Shown here piece by piece: positions 26,998-34,598 of a stretch of DNA of 64,000 nt. Made by a program: the position numbers and the translations under genes. Origin of the DNA: Nocardiopsis kunsanensis DSM 44524 (GTDB lineage Bacteria > Actinomycetota > Actinomycetes > Streptosporangiales > Streptosporangiaceae); assembly GCF_000340965.1 (NCBI RefSeq), contig NZ_ANAY01000031.1, forward strand, positions 1-64,000. Reading direction: 5' to 3'. A model generated the notes under the pieces. That model did not search any database, had not been told where the DNA came from, and was given only the letters and a program-made list of their open reading frames with translations. Within the stretch, counting starts at the first letter, position 1, and the number at the start of each line of letters is the position of its first letter.

Positions 26998-27373
26998 GTG
27001 TGTTCCCCTCTGTTCTGCTCGGGAGGCTCTCGCCACCCGCGTGTCACGAGGCCAAGCCTAGAAGGTGTCCTGTGGGCTCCGCGCAGCGGAGTGCGTGTCC
27101 GCGAAACACGCTCCGCAGGTCGGACGCGGCGCGGGGAACGCGGCCGCGCCGCCCCCCGGGCCGGTCGGGGTTGCGATTGCGGTTCGGTTCCCCGGCCGGG
27201 GCGGTGACCGTTCGCAGGATCACCTATCGTTGACCGGACCCGTACTTTTGGTCGACCCGTTCCTGACCCGGCGTGGCGCGGGTGCGGGGGCCGGCCGGGC
27301 GGTAGCTCTCTTCCGGCGGCGTGCGGCCGCCGGACCGAACACATCCGCTTCGCATTGGGAGTAGTTGGCGACG
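26998..27373. other. Divergent intergenic region, bcp / CDP-alcohol phosphotransferase
   Basis: No gene was found in 376 bases. A stem CCGGCGGC/GCCGCCGG near 27313-27334 lies in the leader of the plus-strand gene. TTGACC at 27230-27235 could be a -35 box. A short hairpin CTCCGC/GCGGAG sits near 27077-27091. Confidence 0.4.
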
Positions 27374-28516
27374 ATGCCTGGACACACACTCGACGAGGTG
27401 AGGGAACGTACCCTCAAGGAGCGCGACTCCTGGTGGACGGTGCACCTCGCGGACCCGATCGCGGTGCGGGTCGTGCGCCTGCTCGCCAACCGGACCTCGG
27501 TCACACCGAACCAGGTGACGGTCGCCGCGCTCTTCATGGGGCTCGGCGCGGCGGTGTGCTTCGCGCTCGGTTACTGGTACTTCCTGGTGCTGGGCGCGCT
27601 GCTGTACTACCTGTGTTTCCTCCTGGACTGCGTCGACGGAAAGCTCGCCCGCATCACCGGTACCGAGACGCTGTTCGGCTCCTGGATGGACTACGTCTCC
27701 GACCGGTTCCGTGTCCTGGTCTGCGTGGTGGCGCTCATGGGCGGACAGTACGTCGTGGCCTCCCAGCAGGAACCGGGTGCCCCGCCCGTGTGGTTCGTGT
27801 GGATGGCGTTGGCGGTGGTCTTCCTCGACATGCTGCGCTACCTCAACGCGCTGCAGGTCTACAAGGTGCGCCGGGAGATGAGCTCGCACCTGGCCGCCGC
27901 TCTGGAGCGTGCGCGCGCCACCCTGTCGATGTTGGAGCCGCCCGAGAGCGAGAGCGGGCGTGAGGCCGAGCAGGAGACCGCGGAGGCCACCGGGAGCGGC
28001 AACCGCACGATGAGCGACGGCGGGGAGCAGGCGGTCCTGCGGCACGGAATCTCGGTCCTGGAACAGATCCTGCGCAACCACGACGAACGCGAGAACCGCA
28101 ACAGCCGGCGGGCCGGGAAACAGCCCGAGCTGACACTGCCCAAGGTCGACCTGCACCAGGAGTTCCGCCACCGTTTCCCCTGGTACCAGCGGTTCTGGAC
28201 GGCCCTCAACGCCCGTCGGGTGCGCACCCACCTGTTCGGGGGTATCGAGTTCCAGATGGCGATCTTCGTGTTCGCGCCCCTGGCCGCGGGGCTGTTCGGT
28301 CCGTCCTCCATCGTGTGGATCACGGCTGTGTCGGGCGTTTTGCTCCTCGCCTTCGAGATCGCCATCATCTATAAACTGTGGTTGTCCACGCGGGACTTCT
28401 TCCGTGTGGTCGACGGAATCGACGGCGCGCTGAGATTCTCCGGTCCGTCCGACGGCGCGGAGGAGGAAGGCCGGGAGACCGGCTCGGACCCGGACTCTCA
28501 GGCAACCCTGCGCTAG
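27374..28516 (+). CDS. CDP-alcohol phosphatidyltransferase family protein
   Basis: An integral membrane enzyme of about 380 residues that transfers a phosphoalcohol from a CDP-linked donor. The complete motif DCVDGKLARITGTETLFGSWMDYVSDR (D-x2-DG-x2-AR...G-x3-D-x3-D) lies between the first spans, near residues 87-113. A hydrophilic, partly coiled insertion of about 130 residues separates an N-terminal set of spans from two C-terminal ones, longer than in PgsA or PssA. Starts at TTG 27365 and ATG 27374 are both possible; GGGAG at 27357-27361 suits neither perfectly. A DUF3618 gene follows closely. The alcohol acceptor is unknown. Confidence 0.85.
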   Translation: MPGHTLDEVRERTLKERDSWWTVHLADPIAVRVVRLLANRTSVTPNQVTVAALFMGLGAAVCFALGYWYFLVLGALLYYLCFLLDCVDGKLARITGTETLFGSWMDYVSDRFRVLVCVVALMGGQYVVASQQEPGAPPVWFVWMALAVVFLDMLRYLNALQVYKVRREMSSHLAAALERARATLSMLEPPESESGREAEQETAEATGSGNRTMSDGGEQAVLRHGISVLEQILRNHDERENRNSRRAGKQPELTLPKVDLHQEFRHRFPWYQRFWTALNARRVRTHLFGGIEFQMAIFVFAPLAAGLFGPSSIVWITAVSGVLLLAFEIAIIYKLWLSTRDFFRVVDGIDGALRFSGPSDGAEEEGRETGSDPDSQATLR

Positions 28517-28536
28517 AGGAAGTAGAGGGCAACCCC

Positions 28537-28938
28537 ATGTCGTCAAGCGACACCATCGAGCCGCGCCAGACCCCCGCTGAGATCCAGGCGGAGATCGACC
28601 GGGAACAACGCCGGTTCGCCGAGACCCTGGACGCGTTGGAGGAAGCGGCCCGCCCGGGCAACATCGCCCGCCGCCAGCTCGGCAAGGCGCGGGAGCGCGG
28701 CGCGCGGCTGGTCGACGAGGCCCGGGCCCTGGTCCTGGGCGGCGGGGCGGTCCGGTTGGAGAGCCGCCTGGTCGAACCGGAGGAGGGCACCATCGTCGTC
28801 AAGGGCGACGAGGAGGTCATCACCACGTACCAGTCGCGTAGTCAGCTTCCCCCCGAGGCGATCATCCTCGCGGCCGGTGTCGGCACGGTCGTCGCCGTCG
28901 GTGCGGTGGCCTGGGCCGTGCGCCGCAAGCGCAAGTGA
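28537..28938 (+). CDS. DUF3618 domain-containing membrane protein
   Basis: A 133-residue protein. The N-terminal half has the DUF3618 pattern TPAEIQAEIDREQRRFAETLDALEEAARPGNIARRQ; a single C-terminal membrane span (AIILAAGVGTVVAVGAVAWAV) ends in RRKRK. The ATG at 28537 follows AGAGGG. It lies 20 bases after the phosphotransferase, so the two form an operon. DUF3618 has no established biochemical role; a membrane-bound helical adaptor is plausible. Confidence 0.88.
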   Translation: MSSSDTIEPRQTPAEIQAEIDREQRRFAETLDALEEAARPGNIARRQLGKARERGARLVDEARALVLGGGAVRLESRLVEPEEGTIVVKGDEEVITTYQSRSQLPPEAIILAAGVGTVVAVGAVAWAVRRKRK

Positions 28939-28981
28939 GCCGTTCCCGGCGGGTCGGCCGCGGTCTGGCCCGTACGGTCAC

Positions 28982-29011
28982 ACGGTGGAGGGCCCCGGCG
29001 CCCTCCACCGT
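28982..29011. terminator. Bidirectional terminator
   Basis: A perfect 12-bp stem (28982-28993 with 29000-29011) with loop CCCGGC lies between convergent genes. Confidence 0.85.
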
Positions 29012-29023
29012 ACGGGCCTCCGG

Positions 29024-30259
29024 TCAGAGGAAGGTGCGGCCCTCGCCCCGGTAGGTGGGGACCGAACGCACGTAGGAACCGGTGTCCGTGTCGATGAGGT
29101 GCAGGCGGTCGAAACGCTCGCACAGCTCGCCGGCCTTGGCGTGGCGCATCCACACCCGGTCGCCGACGGCCAGGTCCCGGGCCGGTTTCCCCATGAGCGG
29201 GGTCTGGACCTCGCCGGCGCCTTCGTCCGGGGAGAAGGACAGCCCGGCGGGCAGGTACGGCACGGGTGCACGGTGCCGGTCGGAGGGACCGGAGGCCGGG
29301 TATCCGCCGCCCAACGCGGTGGCCACGTCCGCTGCGGGGCGCCGGACCACGGGCAGGGCGAAGAGCGCTGCGGGACGTCCGGTGAAGGACCGGTAGTGGT
29401 CGAACAGGTGGGGCTGGTACAGGCCGGACCCGGCGGCGAGTTCGGTGACGGCCTTCTCCCGGCCGGTCGAGTGCAGGCTTCCGGTCCCACCGCCGTTGAC
29501 GAAGCGCACGTCACTGATCCGGCGGACGGCGTCCACGACGGCCGCGCGGCGTTTGGCCAGCTCCACCGCGGAGCCGCGCTGCACGGCCCGTAGCAGGCGC
29601 GCGTACAGGGGACGGTCCGGGGGAGCGTCGCCCACACCAGCGATCTGGGCCTCGTAGGCCATGATGCCGTCGAGCTCGAGTTCGGGGCGGGCCGCGACGG
29701 CGCGGGCGAGCGCGGCGGCCTGTGCGGGGGTACGCACGGGGGAGCGGTAGCTGCCGATGCGCAGGGCCGGTCCGAGCGGCTGCCAGCTGGTGTCGATGTC
29801 CAGGCACACACGCAGGGGCGGGATGTCGACGCCCTCGTCGCGGGCCTCGGCGGCCGCGGCGCTGATCAGGTCGAGATGTGCGGTGTCGTCGACCATGAGG
29901 GTGACGGCGCGGGCCGCTCCGGGGGAGCGGGCGAGCTCGGCCAGGGCGCGGCGGTCGGCCGTGGGGTAGGCGACCAGGACGTCGTCGCTGACGGGGCCGC
30001 GGCCGTTGCCGTCGTCGGTGGCCAACCACAGGGCCTCGGGCAGGGTGAAGGCCATGACGCCCTGGTAGCCGGGCAGGTCGAGGACGGTGCGCAGCAGGTC
30101 ACGGCAGCGCACGGACTTGCTGGCCACGCGGATGGGGCGTCCGTTGGAGCGGCGGGTCAGGTCGGCGGCGTTGGCGCGGAAGGCGGCCAGGTCCACCGTG
30201 GCGAAGGGGGGTTCGAGGTCGCGCGTGGCGCTCTCGTAGCTCTGGCGCGGACTTGTCAT
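29024..30259 (-). CDS. PLP-dependent amino acid deaminase/aldolase (fold type III)
   Basis: A 411-residue protein of the alanine-racemase N-terminal fold. The PLP lysine lies in IRVASKSVRC near residue 48. A C-terminal beta-barrel resembling D-threonine aldolase/D-serine dehydratase begins near 280 (LMGKPARDLAVGDRVWMRHAKAGELCERF, with His and Cys that could bind a metal). Members act on D-amino acids such as D-threonine or D-serine. The start at ATG 30259 is divergent from purU. The substrate is not determined. Confidence 0.87.
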   Translation of the reverse strand: MTSPRQSYESATRDLEPPFATVDLAAFRANAADLTRRSNGRPIRVASKSVRCRDLLRTVLDLPGYQGVMAFTLPEALWLATDDGNGRGPVSDDVLVAYPTADRRALAELARSPGAARAVTLMVDDTAHLDLISAAAAEARDEGVDIPPLRVCLDIDTSWQPLGPALRIGSYRSPVRTPAQAAALARAVAARPELELDGIMAYEAQIAGVGDAPPDRPLYARLLRAVQRGSAVELAKRRAAVVDAVRRISDVRFVNGGGTGSLHSTGREKAVTELAAGSGLYQPHLFDHYRSFTGRPAALFALPVVRRPAADVATALGGGYPASGPSDRHRAPVPYLPAGLSFSPDEGAGEVQTPLMGKPARDLAVGDRVWMRHAKAGELCERFDRLHLIDTDTGSYVRSVPTYRGEGRTFL

Positions 30260-30315
30260 GTCTCGAGGATGCCAGAACGTGAATCGCTTTCACCTTCCCG
30301 GTGGGTCCCCGGGCT

Positions 30316-30345
30316 CCGTCCGCGCCCTCCGGAGGGCGCGGACGG
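30316..30345. repeat. Perfect 30-base palindrome in a divergent promoter region
   Basis: Bases 30316-30330 are the exact reverse complement of 30331-30345 with no spacer. It lies 57 bases from the deaminase start and 106 from purU, so it is in a regulatory region, not at a gene end. Confidence 0.7.
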
Positions 30346-30450
30346 TGTGTCCGGACGAACGTTGCCGAACACGCAGGTGAGGGCGTGCGGGCCGATATCC
30401 TGGGAGGTCTTGGCCGTTCGGCCGTCCCTTCCCTGGAGTGGTGTTTTCCG

Positions 30451-31335
30451 TTGAGTGAGTGTGAATACGTCCTGACCCTCGCTTGCCCCGACAGTCGGGG
30501 CCTCGTGGCCGCTGTGGCCAACCTGCTCTCCGAGCACGGGTGCAACATCACCGAGAGCCAGCAGTACGGGGACCACTACACCGGCCGGTTCTTCCTGCGG
30601 ATGCAGTTCGTCGCGGAGGGGCGCGAGGGGGAGACCACCGACGAGGACACCCTGCGCGGGGCCTTCGCGGCCCTGGCCGCTGATTTCGGGGGAAGGAGCG
30701 GCTCGGTCGTCGAGTGGAACCTGAGCCCGCGTGAGGCCCGCCCGAAGATGATCGTCATGGTCTCCAAGTTCGGGCACTGCCTCAACGATCTGCTCTACCG
30801 GCACCGCAGTGGTCTGCTGGACGCCGACATCGTCGCGGTGGTCTCCAACCATCCGGACCTGGAGTTCCTCGCCGAGTCCTACGGGGTGGACTTCCACCAC
30901 TTGCCGATCTCGCCCGAGAACAAGCGCGAGCAGGAGACGCGCCTGCTGGAGCTGGTCGAGAGCTACGACGTGGATCTGGTGGTCCTGGCGCGGTACATGC
31001 AGGTGTTGTCCGAGCGGCTGTGCACGAAGATGTCGGGCCGCATCATCAACATCCACCACTCCTTCCTCCCGAGTTTCAAGGGTGCCCGGCCGTACCATCA
31101 GGCACACACGCGCGGGGTCAAGCTCATCGGTGCCACGGCCCACTACGTCACCGCAGACCTGGACGAGGGGCCCATCATCGAGCAGGAGGTCTCCCGGGTC
31201 GACCACACCCACAGCCCTGAGCAGCTCACCGCCATCGGCCGCGACATGGAGTCGGTCGCGTTGGCGCGGGCGGTGAATTGGCACGCGCAGCGCCGCGTGC
31301 TCCTGAACGGGGAGAAAACAGTCGTGTTCGACTGA
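30451..31335 (+). CDS. purU: Formyltetrahydrofolate deformylase PurU
   Basis: A 294-residue enzyme that hydrolyses 10-formyl-THF to THF and formate. An N-terminal ACT domain (LTLACPDSRGLVAAVANLLSEHGCNI) is followed by the formyltransferase fold with NIHHSFLPSFKGARPYHQA, containing the catalytic Asn-His pair, and LDEGPIIEQE with the active-site Asp. The TTG at 30451 is the only reasonable start before the ACT domain. PurU balances one-carbon pools, which fits the glycine cleavage genes 7 kb away, though it is not in that operon. Confidence 0.95.
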   Translation: MSECEYVLTLACPDSRGLVAAVANLLSEHGCNITESQQYGDHYTGRFFLRMQFVAEGREGETTDEDTLRGAFAALAADFGGRSGSVVEWNLSPREARPKMIVMVSKFGHCLNDLLYRHRSGLLDADIVAVVSNHPDLEFLAESYGVDFHHLPISPENKREQETRLLELVESYDVDLVVLARYMQVLSERLCTKMSGRIINIHHSFLPSFKGARPYHQAHTRGVKLIGATAHYVTADLDEGPIIEQEVSRVDHTHSPEQLTAIGRDMESVALARAVNWHAQRRVLLNGEKTVVFD

Positions 31336-31372
31336 GTCGAGGACCCGGAACGAACGGGTTCCGGACACATCG

Positions 31373-31404
31373 AGGGGCGCCCACGGGCGCCCCTTTCGTT
31401 TTCT
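31373..31404 (+). terminator. Strong terminator of purU
   Basis: AGGGGCGCCC (31373-31382) pairs with GGGCGCCCCT (31385-31394), followed by TTCGTTTTC. A second hairpin CCGGAAC/GTTCCGG (31345-31364) lies just upstream. Confidence 0.85.
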
Positions 31405-31493
31405 GGGTCAGCAGGGGTTCCCGGCGCATTTTTGGGGCAAGGATGGTACTGCCGTTACCTACTTTGACCAGGAAAACCTCTCTCGAAGTGCCT

Positions 31494-31522
31494 TGTCGGC
31501 TACATAGAGTGTGTATAAGGTG
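31494..31522 (+). promoter_or_regulatory. Candidate promoter of the CsbD/Asp23 operon
   Basis: TTGTCG (31494-31499) and TAAGGT (31517-31522) have a 17-base spacer and resemble the vegetative actinobacterial -35/-10 pattern. A start near 31530 would leave an 80-base leader. Confidence 0.45.
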
Positions 31523-31611
31523 TGATCTGACCGATGTTTTCGACCTACTCCAAAGGTCGGGATGTCGATTTTCGGTCACGCCCACGGACATATGTCCGGG
31601 AGGGGGAACTC

Positions 31612-31815
31612 ATGGGCAAGAACTTCGACGACGCCGCCGGCAAGGGCAAGGAAGCTTTCGGCAAGCTCTCCGGGGACAGCGGTGAGGAGGCCGAGGGCAA
31701 GGCCGACCAGGCCAAGGCCGGCGCCAAGGAGAAAGCGGAACAGGCCAAGAAGAAGGCCGAGGAAGCCGCCGACAACGTGACGGAGAAGGCCCGGGACGCC
31801 TTCAAGAAGCGCTGA
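31612..31815 (+). CDS. CsbD family stress protein
   Basis: A 67-residue Lys/Glu/Ala-rich protein of the CsbD family (FDDAAGKGKEAFGKLSGDSG onward), predicted to form amphipathic helices with heptad-like KAEEAA repeats. CsbD in Bacillus is a SigB-controlled general-stress protein of unknown biochemistry. The ATG at 31612 follows GGAGGGGGAA. It leads an operon of Asp23/Gls24 proteins, sharing with them an almost identical ribosome site. Confidence 0.9.
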   Translation: MGKNFDDAAGKGKEAFGKLSGDSGEEAEGKADQAKAGAKEKAEQAKKKAEEAADNVTEKARDAFKKR

Positions 31816-31838
31816 ACGTTCGGATCCGTGTGAAGAGG

Positions 31839-31864
31839 GGTGGCGGGACCGTGATCCCGTCACC
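31839..31864 (+). other. Intercistronic hairpin between csbD-like and asp23-like genes
   Basis: A 10-bp stem with one G-U pair (31839-31848 with 31855-31864) and a six-base loop lies in the 71-base gap. No T-tract follows, so RNA processing or partial attenuation is more likely than full termination. Confidence 0.5.
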
Positions 31865-31886
31865 ACACACTGTCGAGGGGGAGCCA

Positions 31887-32345
31887 GTGTCGGAGACCAA
31901 GAACGAAGGCAAGGTGCCCAGCGCCCGCGAGGGCACACGCGGTGGCGGCCGTGAGGAAGGCGGCCAGACCAACATCGCCGACGGGGTGGTCGCCAAGATC
32001 ACCGGTATGGCCGCCCGTGAGATCGGCGGGGTCCACGCCATGGGCGGCGGAACGGCACGGGCGGTCGGTGCCGTGCGCGACGCCGTCACTCGCAGCAGCG
32101 ATGCGGGAGCGGTCTCCAGAGGTGTCTCCGTGGAGGTCGGGGAACGCCAGGCAGCTGTCGACATCGACCTCGTCGTCGAGTACGGGGCAGCCATCCAGGA
32201 CCTGGCCTCGGCCGTGCGCCGCAACGTCAGCCAGGCGGTCGAGCGCATGACCGGCCTGGAGGTCACCGAGATCAACATCAACGTCGACGACATCCACCTG
32301 CCCGATGACGAGGACGAGCCGGAGTCCGAGCCGAGGGTCCAGTAG
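31887..32345 (+). CDS. Asp23/Gls24 family envelope stress response protein (first paralogue)
   Basis: A 152-residue protein with a complete Asp23 domain: TNIADGVVAKITGMAAREIGGVHAMGGG, VSVEVGERQAAVDIDLVVEYGAAI and VERMTGLEVTEININVDDIHLP. A charged N-terminal 35 residues and an acidic tail flank it. In staphylococci Asp23 polymerises at the membrane through AmaP and protects the envelope. The GTG at 31887 has GAGGGGGAG just upstream. It is followed by two shorter paralogues and an AmaP homologue, so a multi-subunit membrane-associated layer is likely. Confidence 0.92.
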   Translation: MSETKNEGKVPSAREGTRGGGREEGGQTNIADGVVAKITGMAAREIGGVHAMGGGTARAVGAVRDAVTRSSDAGAVSRGVSVEVGERQAAVDIDLVVEYGAAIQDLASAVRRNVSQAVERMTGLEVTEININVDDIHLPDDEDEPESEPRVQ

Positions 32346-32347
32346 TC

Positions 32348-32662
32348 GTGCGTGACGACGAGCTCCCGGAAAGCATCGCCCGGCGCGTCGCCGACGCTGC
32401 CAAGGGCCACCCCGACGTCGTGGACCTGTCCGTCGGCCACTTCTCGACCCTGGCCACACCCGCCCCGGGCGGGATCGTGAGGGGCGTGGCGGTCCGACCG
32501 GCGGAGATCGAGGTCGGGGTAGTCGTCAGCTACGGCAGAGCATTGCTGGAGATCGCCGCCGAACTCCGAGGGCGACTCGCCCCGCTCGCCGGCGGCCGCA
32601 TCGTCCACGTGTCGGTGGAGGACGTGGTCGTCGGCCACAGCGGGGCACGGTCCGGCGGCTGA
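32348..32662 (+). CDS. Asp23/Gls24-like protein (second, minimal paralogue)
   Basis: A 104-residue diverged Asp23 relative: ESIARRVADAAKGHPDVVDLSVG, IEVGVVVSYGRALLEIAAELRGRLAPLAG and IVHVSVEDVVV follow the same order as the full-length paralogue but with no extra ends. The GTG start lies two bases after the previous stop, so translation is coupled. It may cap or vary the polymer made by the first paralogue (inference). Confidence 0.8.
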   Translation: MRDDELPESIARRVADAAKGHPDVVDLSVGHFSTLATPAPGGIVRGVAVRPAEIEVGVVVSYGRALLEIAAELRGRLAPLAGGRIVHVSVEDVVVGHSGARSGG

Positions 32663-32696
32663 GGAACCGGACACCAATACTGCAAGAGGGGGAGCC

Positions 32697-32870
32697 ATGT
32701 GGCCCATCGTCGGACTGGCCTTCGGGACGGTGCTCGGCTTGGCCGGGGCGTTCGGAGGATTCATCGCCTTCGCTCTGGTCCTTGTGCTCGGGGTTGTCGG
32801 CTTCGTCGCCGGACGTGCCATGGAGGGCGAGGTCGACCTCGCCGAACTCTTCAGTCGGCGCTCGGCCTAG
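32697..32870 (+). CDS. 57-residue membrane protein of the Asp23 operon (DUF2273-like)
   Basis: The ATG at 32697, preceded by AGAGGGGGAGCC, encodes MWPIVGLAFGTVLGLAGAFG and continues with a second hydrophobic stretch (FIAFALVLVLGVVGFVAGRA) before a short polar end, EGEVDLAELFSRRSA. Two closely spaced helices or one long hairpin are predicted. Its size and position between Asp23 paralogues match DUF2273 small membrane proteins of Gls24 operons. The ribosome site is nearly identical to those of the CsbD and first Asp23 genes, which supports translation. Confidence 0.8.
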   Translation: MWPIVGLAFGTVLGLAGAFGGFIAFALVLVLGVVGFVAGRAMEGEVDLAELFSRRSA

Positions 32871-33257
32871 GTGGGTGTCGCCGTGGCGCACGTACAGACC
32901 GATACCGTCCCTCCGCAGCGGCAGGGGGACGAGAGGGAACTGCCCCGAGGGCGGCACCCGCTCCCGGAGGTCCACGACCCCGGCGGGCGCGTTGACATCG
33001 TGCCGACCGTCATCGAAAAGGCGGCCACCTGCGCGGCGCGCGGGGTCGCCGGGGTCACCACACCCCGGCACCGCGCGTCCCGCGTCCGCGTCAGCGGTCG
33101 GGCCGTCCTCCTGCGACTGCGGATCGGCGTCCGCTATCCCGAACCGGTCCGCGAGACCGCTGCACGGGTGCGTGAGCGCGTCCGTGACCGTGTCGAGCAT
33201 CTGACCGGTTCGCGGGTCCACCACATCGACATCGAGATCGTGGAGATGGTGCGCTGA
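32871..33257 (+). CDS. Asp23/Gls24-like protein (third paralogue)
   Basis: A 128-residue protein. The first 40 residues are polar and low-complexity; the rest follows the Asp23 pattern (VDIVPTVIEKAATCAARGVAGV, AVLLRLRIGVRYPEPV, VEHLTGSRVHHIDIEIVEM). The GTG at 32871 directly follows the stop of the small membrane gene; a GTG at 32883 is an alternative. It is strongly basic, whereas the first paralogue is acidic, so the two could pair by charge. Confidence 0.78.
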   Translation: MGVAVAHVQTDTVPPQRQGDERELPRGRHPLPEVHDPGGRVDIVPTVIEKAATCAARGVAGVTTPRHRASRVRVSGRAVLLRLRIGVRYPEPVRETAARVRERVRDRVEHLTGSRVHHIDIEIVEMVR

Positions 33258-33258
33258 C

Positions 33259-33867
33259 ATGACCACCGTTGAAGAGGCCCTGGGCCGCCCCGATCAGAGC
33301 GTCGACGCACGCCGCGCGCGTCGCGTCGCCGTACACACCTTCCGGCCCCGCCGTTCCTGGCCGGCCGTCATCACCGGGATCGTCGTCCTGGCGCTCGCGG
33401 TGGTGTCGGCTGCCGAGGTCATCGCGGCCCTGGCGGGGAACCCACTGCGTCTGATCCCGGTGGGCAGTGCTGCCGGGTACGCCGCGACCACGACCTGGTC
33501 CGCGCCCTCGGTACAGATCGCCTCGGCGGTCCTGGCGCTGATCGGGCTCATGCTCATCGTGCTCGCCCTCGCTCCGGGCAACGGTCACTGGACCGCACTG
33601 CGGACCGATGATCCCGCCCTGGTCGTGGGTCTGACCCGGCCGGCCCTGCGCCGTGCCGTCGCCGCGGCCGCCCAGGACGTGAGCGGGGTCGACGGCGCGG
33701 ACGTGGCGGTGCGCGGGAACCGGCTCCGCGTGCACGTGCGGACCGGGCTGCGCGACTCGGCGGACCTGCCCGCCCGGGTGACCGAGTCCGTGGAACACCG
33801 GCTGGCCGAACTCGCTCCCTTGCGCAACATGCGGATCAACACCGACGTCCGGTACACGGAGGGGTGA
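33259..33867 (+). CDS. DUF6286 domain-containing membrane protein
   Basis: A 202-residue protein with two membrane spans (near 35-57 and 85-105) and a C-terminal soluble domain of about 95 residues (DDPALVVGLTRPALRRAVAAAAQDVSGVDGADV) typical of DUF6286. Such proteins accompany Asp23 and AmaP in actinobacteria. The ATG starts one base after the previous stop. The soluble domain resembles that of AmaP, suggesting a second membrane anchor for Asp23-type proteins. Confidence 0.85.
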   Translation: MTTVEEALGRPDQSVDARRARRVAVHTFRPRRSWPAVITGIVVLALAVVSAAEVIAALAGNPLRLIPVGSAAGYAATTTWSAPSVQIASAVLALIGLMLIVLALAPGNGHWTALRTDDPALVVGLTRPALRRAVAAAAQDVSGVDGADVAVRGNRLRVHVRTGLRDSADLPARVTESVEHRLAELAPLRNMRINTDVRYTEG

Positions 33868-33869
33868 CC

Positions 33870-34460
33870 ATGGCCAGGGACAGATACCGCCGCTCGGCGC
33901 GCGGCAACCGGTGGGGACTGGCCGTGGTCGGCGCCGTGCTCCTGGCGGCCGGTCTGGCCGCCCTGGCTGTCGGCCAGGGGCTCTTCGGGGCCGACCCGGC
34001 GGGCCGGCCCCTGCTCGGCGGGACGGCACAGGGGGTGCTCAACCAACAGTGGGTCCCCTACGTGGCCGTGGCGGTCGCTTTCGTGGCGGCCTTCCTCGCG
34101 TTGCGCTGGCTGATGTCGCAGGGTGTCCAGGACACGATCCGTCGCCTGTCCCTGGAGGGCGGTGGCGAGGGGCGGGTCCTGGTCGACGAGGACGTGGTCA
34201 GCGACGTGGTCGAGAACGAGATCACCGACTACCCGGGGGTGCGCCGGGCCCGCGCCCACCTGACCGAGTCGGTGCACCACCCGCACCTGCGCCTGGCCCT
34301 GATGCTGGACGAGGACGCCGACGTCGCCCAGGTCTGGCAGCGGGTGCGCGCCAATGCGCTGGTGGACCTGCGCCGGTCCCTGGGGTTGGAGGAGGTACCG
34401 GCCGTGGTGCGGATGTCGATGACGGCCCCGACCCGCCACACACGGCGCAGCCTGGCCTGA
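33870..34460 (+). CDS. amaP: Alkaline shock response membrane anchor AmaP-like protein
   Basis: A 196-residue protein with two N-terminal membrane spans (LAVVGAVLLAAGLAALAVGQG and VPYVAVAVAFVAAFLALRWL) and a cytoplasmic domain (VLVDEDVVSDVVENEITDYPGVRRARAHLTE). AmaP anchors Asp23 to the membrane in Staphylococcus aureus. The ATG at 33870 with GGAGGGG is preferred to the GTG six bases earlier. It ends the operon, before a classic terminator. Confidence 0.88.
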   Translation: MARDRYRRSARGNRWGLAVVGAVLLAAGLAALAVGQGLFGADPAGRPLLGGTAQGVLNQQWVPYVAVAVAFVAAFLALRWLMSQGVQDTIRRLSLEGGGEGRVLVDEDVVSDVVENEITDYPGVRRARAHLTESVHHPHLRLALMLDEDADVAQVWQRVRANALVDLRRSLGLEEVPAVVRMSMTAPTRHTRRSLA

Positions 34461-34479
34461 GGCGTGCGGCCTCGTACCG

Positions 34480-34508
34480 GCCCCGGGGAGGTCCGCCCCG
34501 GGGCTTTT
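34480..34508. terminator. Terminator after the Asp23 operon, shared with sdaA
   Basis: GCCCCGGGG (34480-34488) pairs with CCCCGGGGC (34496-34504), followed by TTTT. It lies between convergent operons. Confidence 0.9.
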
Positions 34509-34598
34509 CCGTGAGGGAACGCAAGAGCCGCGTCGTGCGGGGGCCGGACCGCCGGGGCCGTGGGGAAGACGCTCCGGAGCTGCGCTGCTGCTGCGCGC

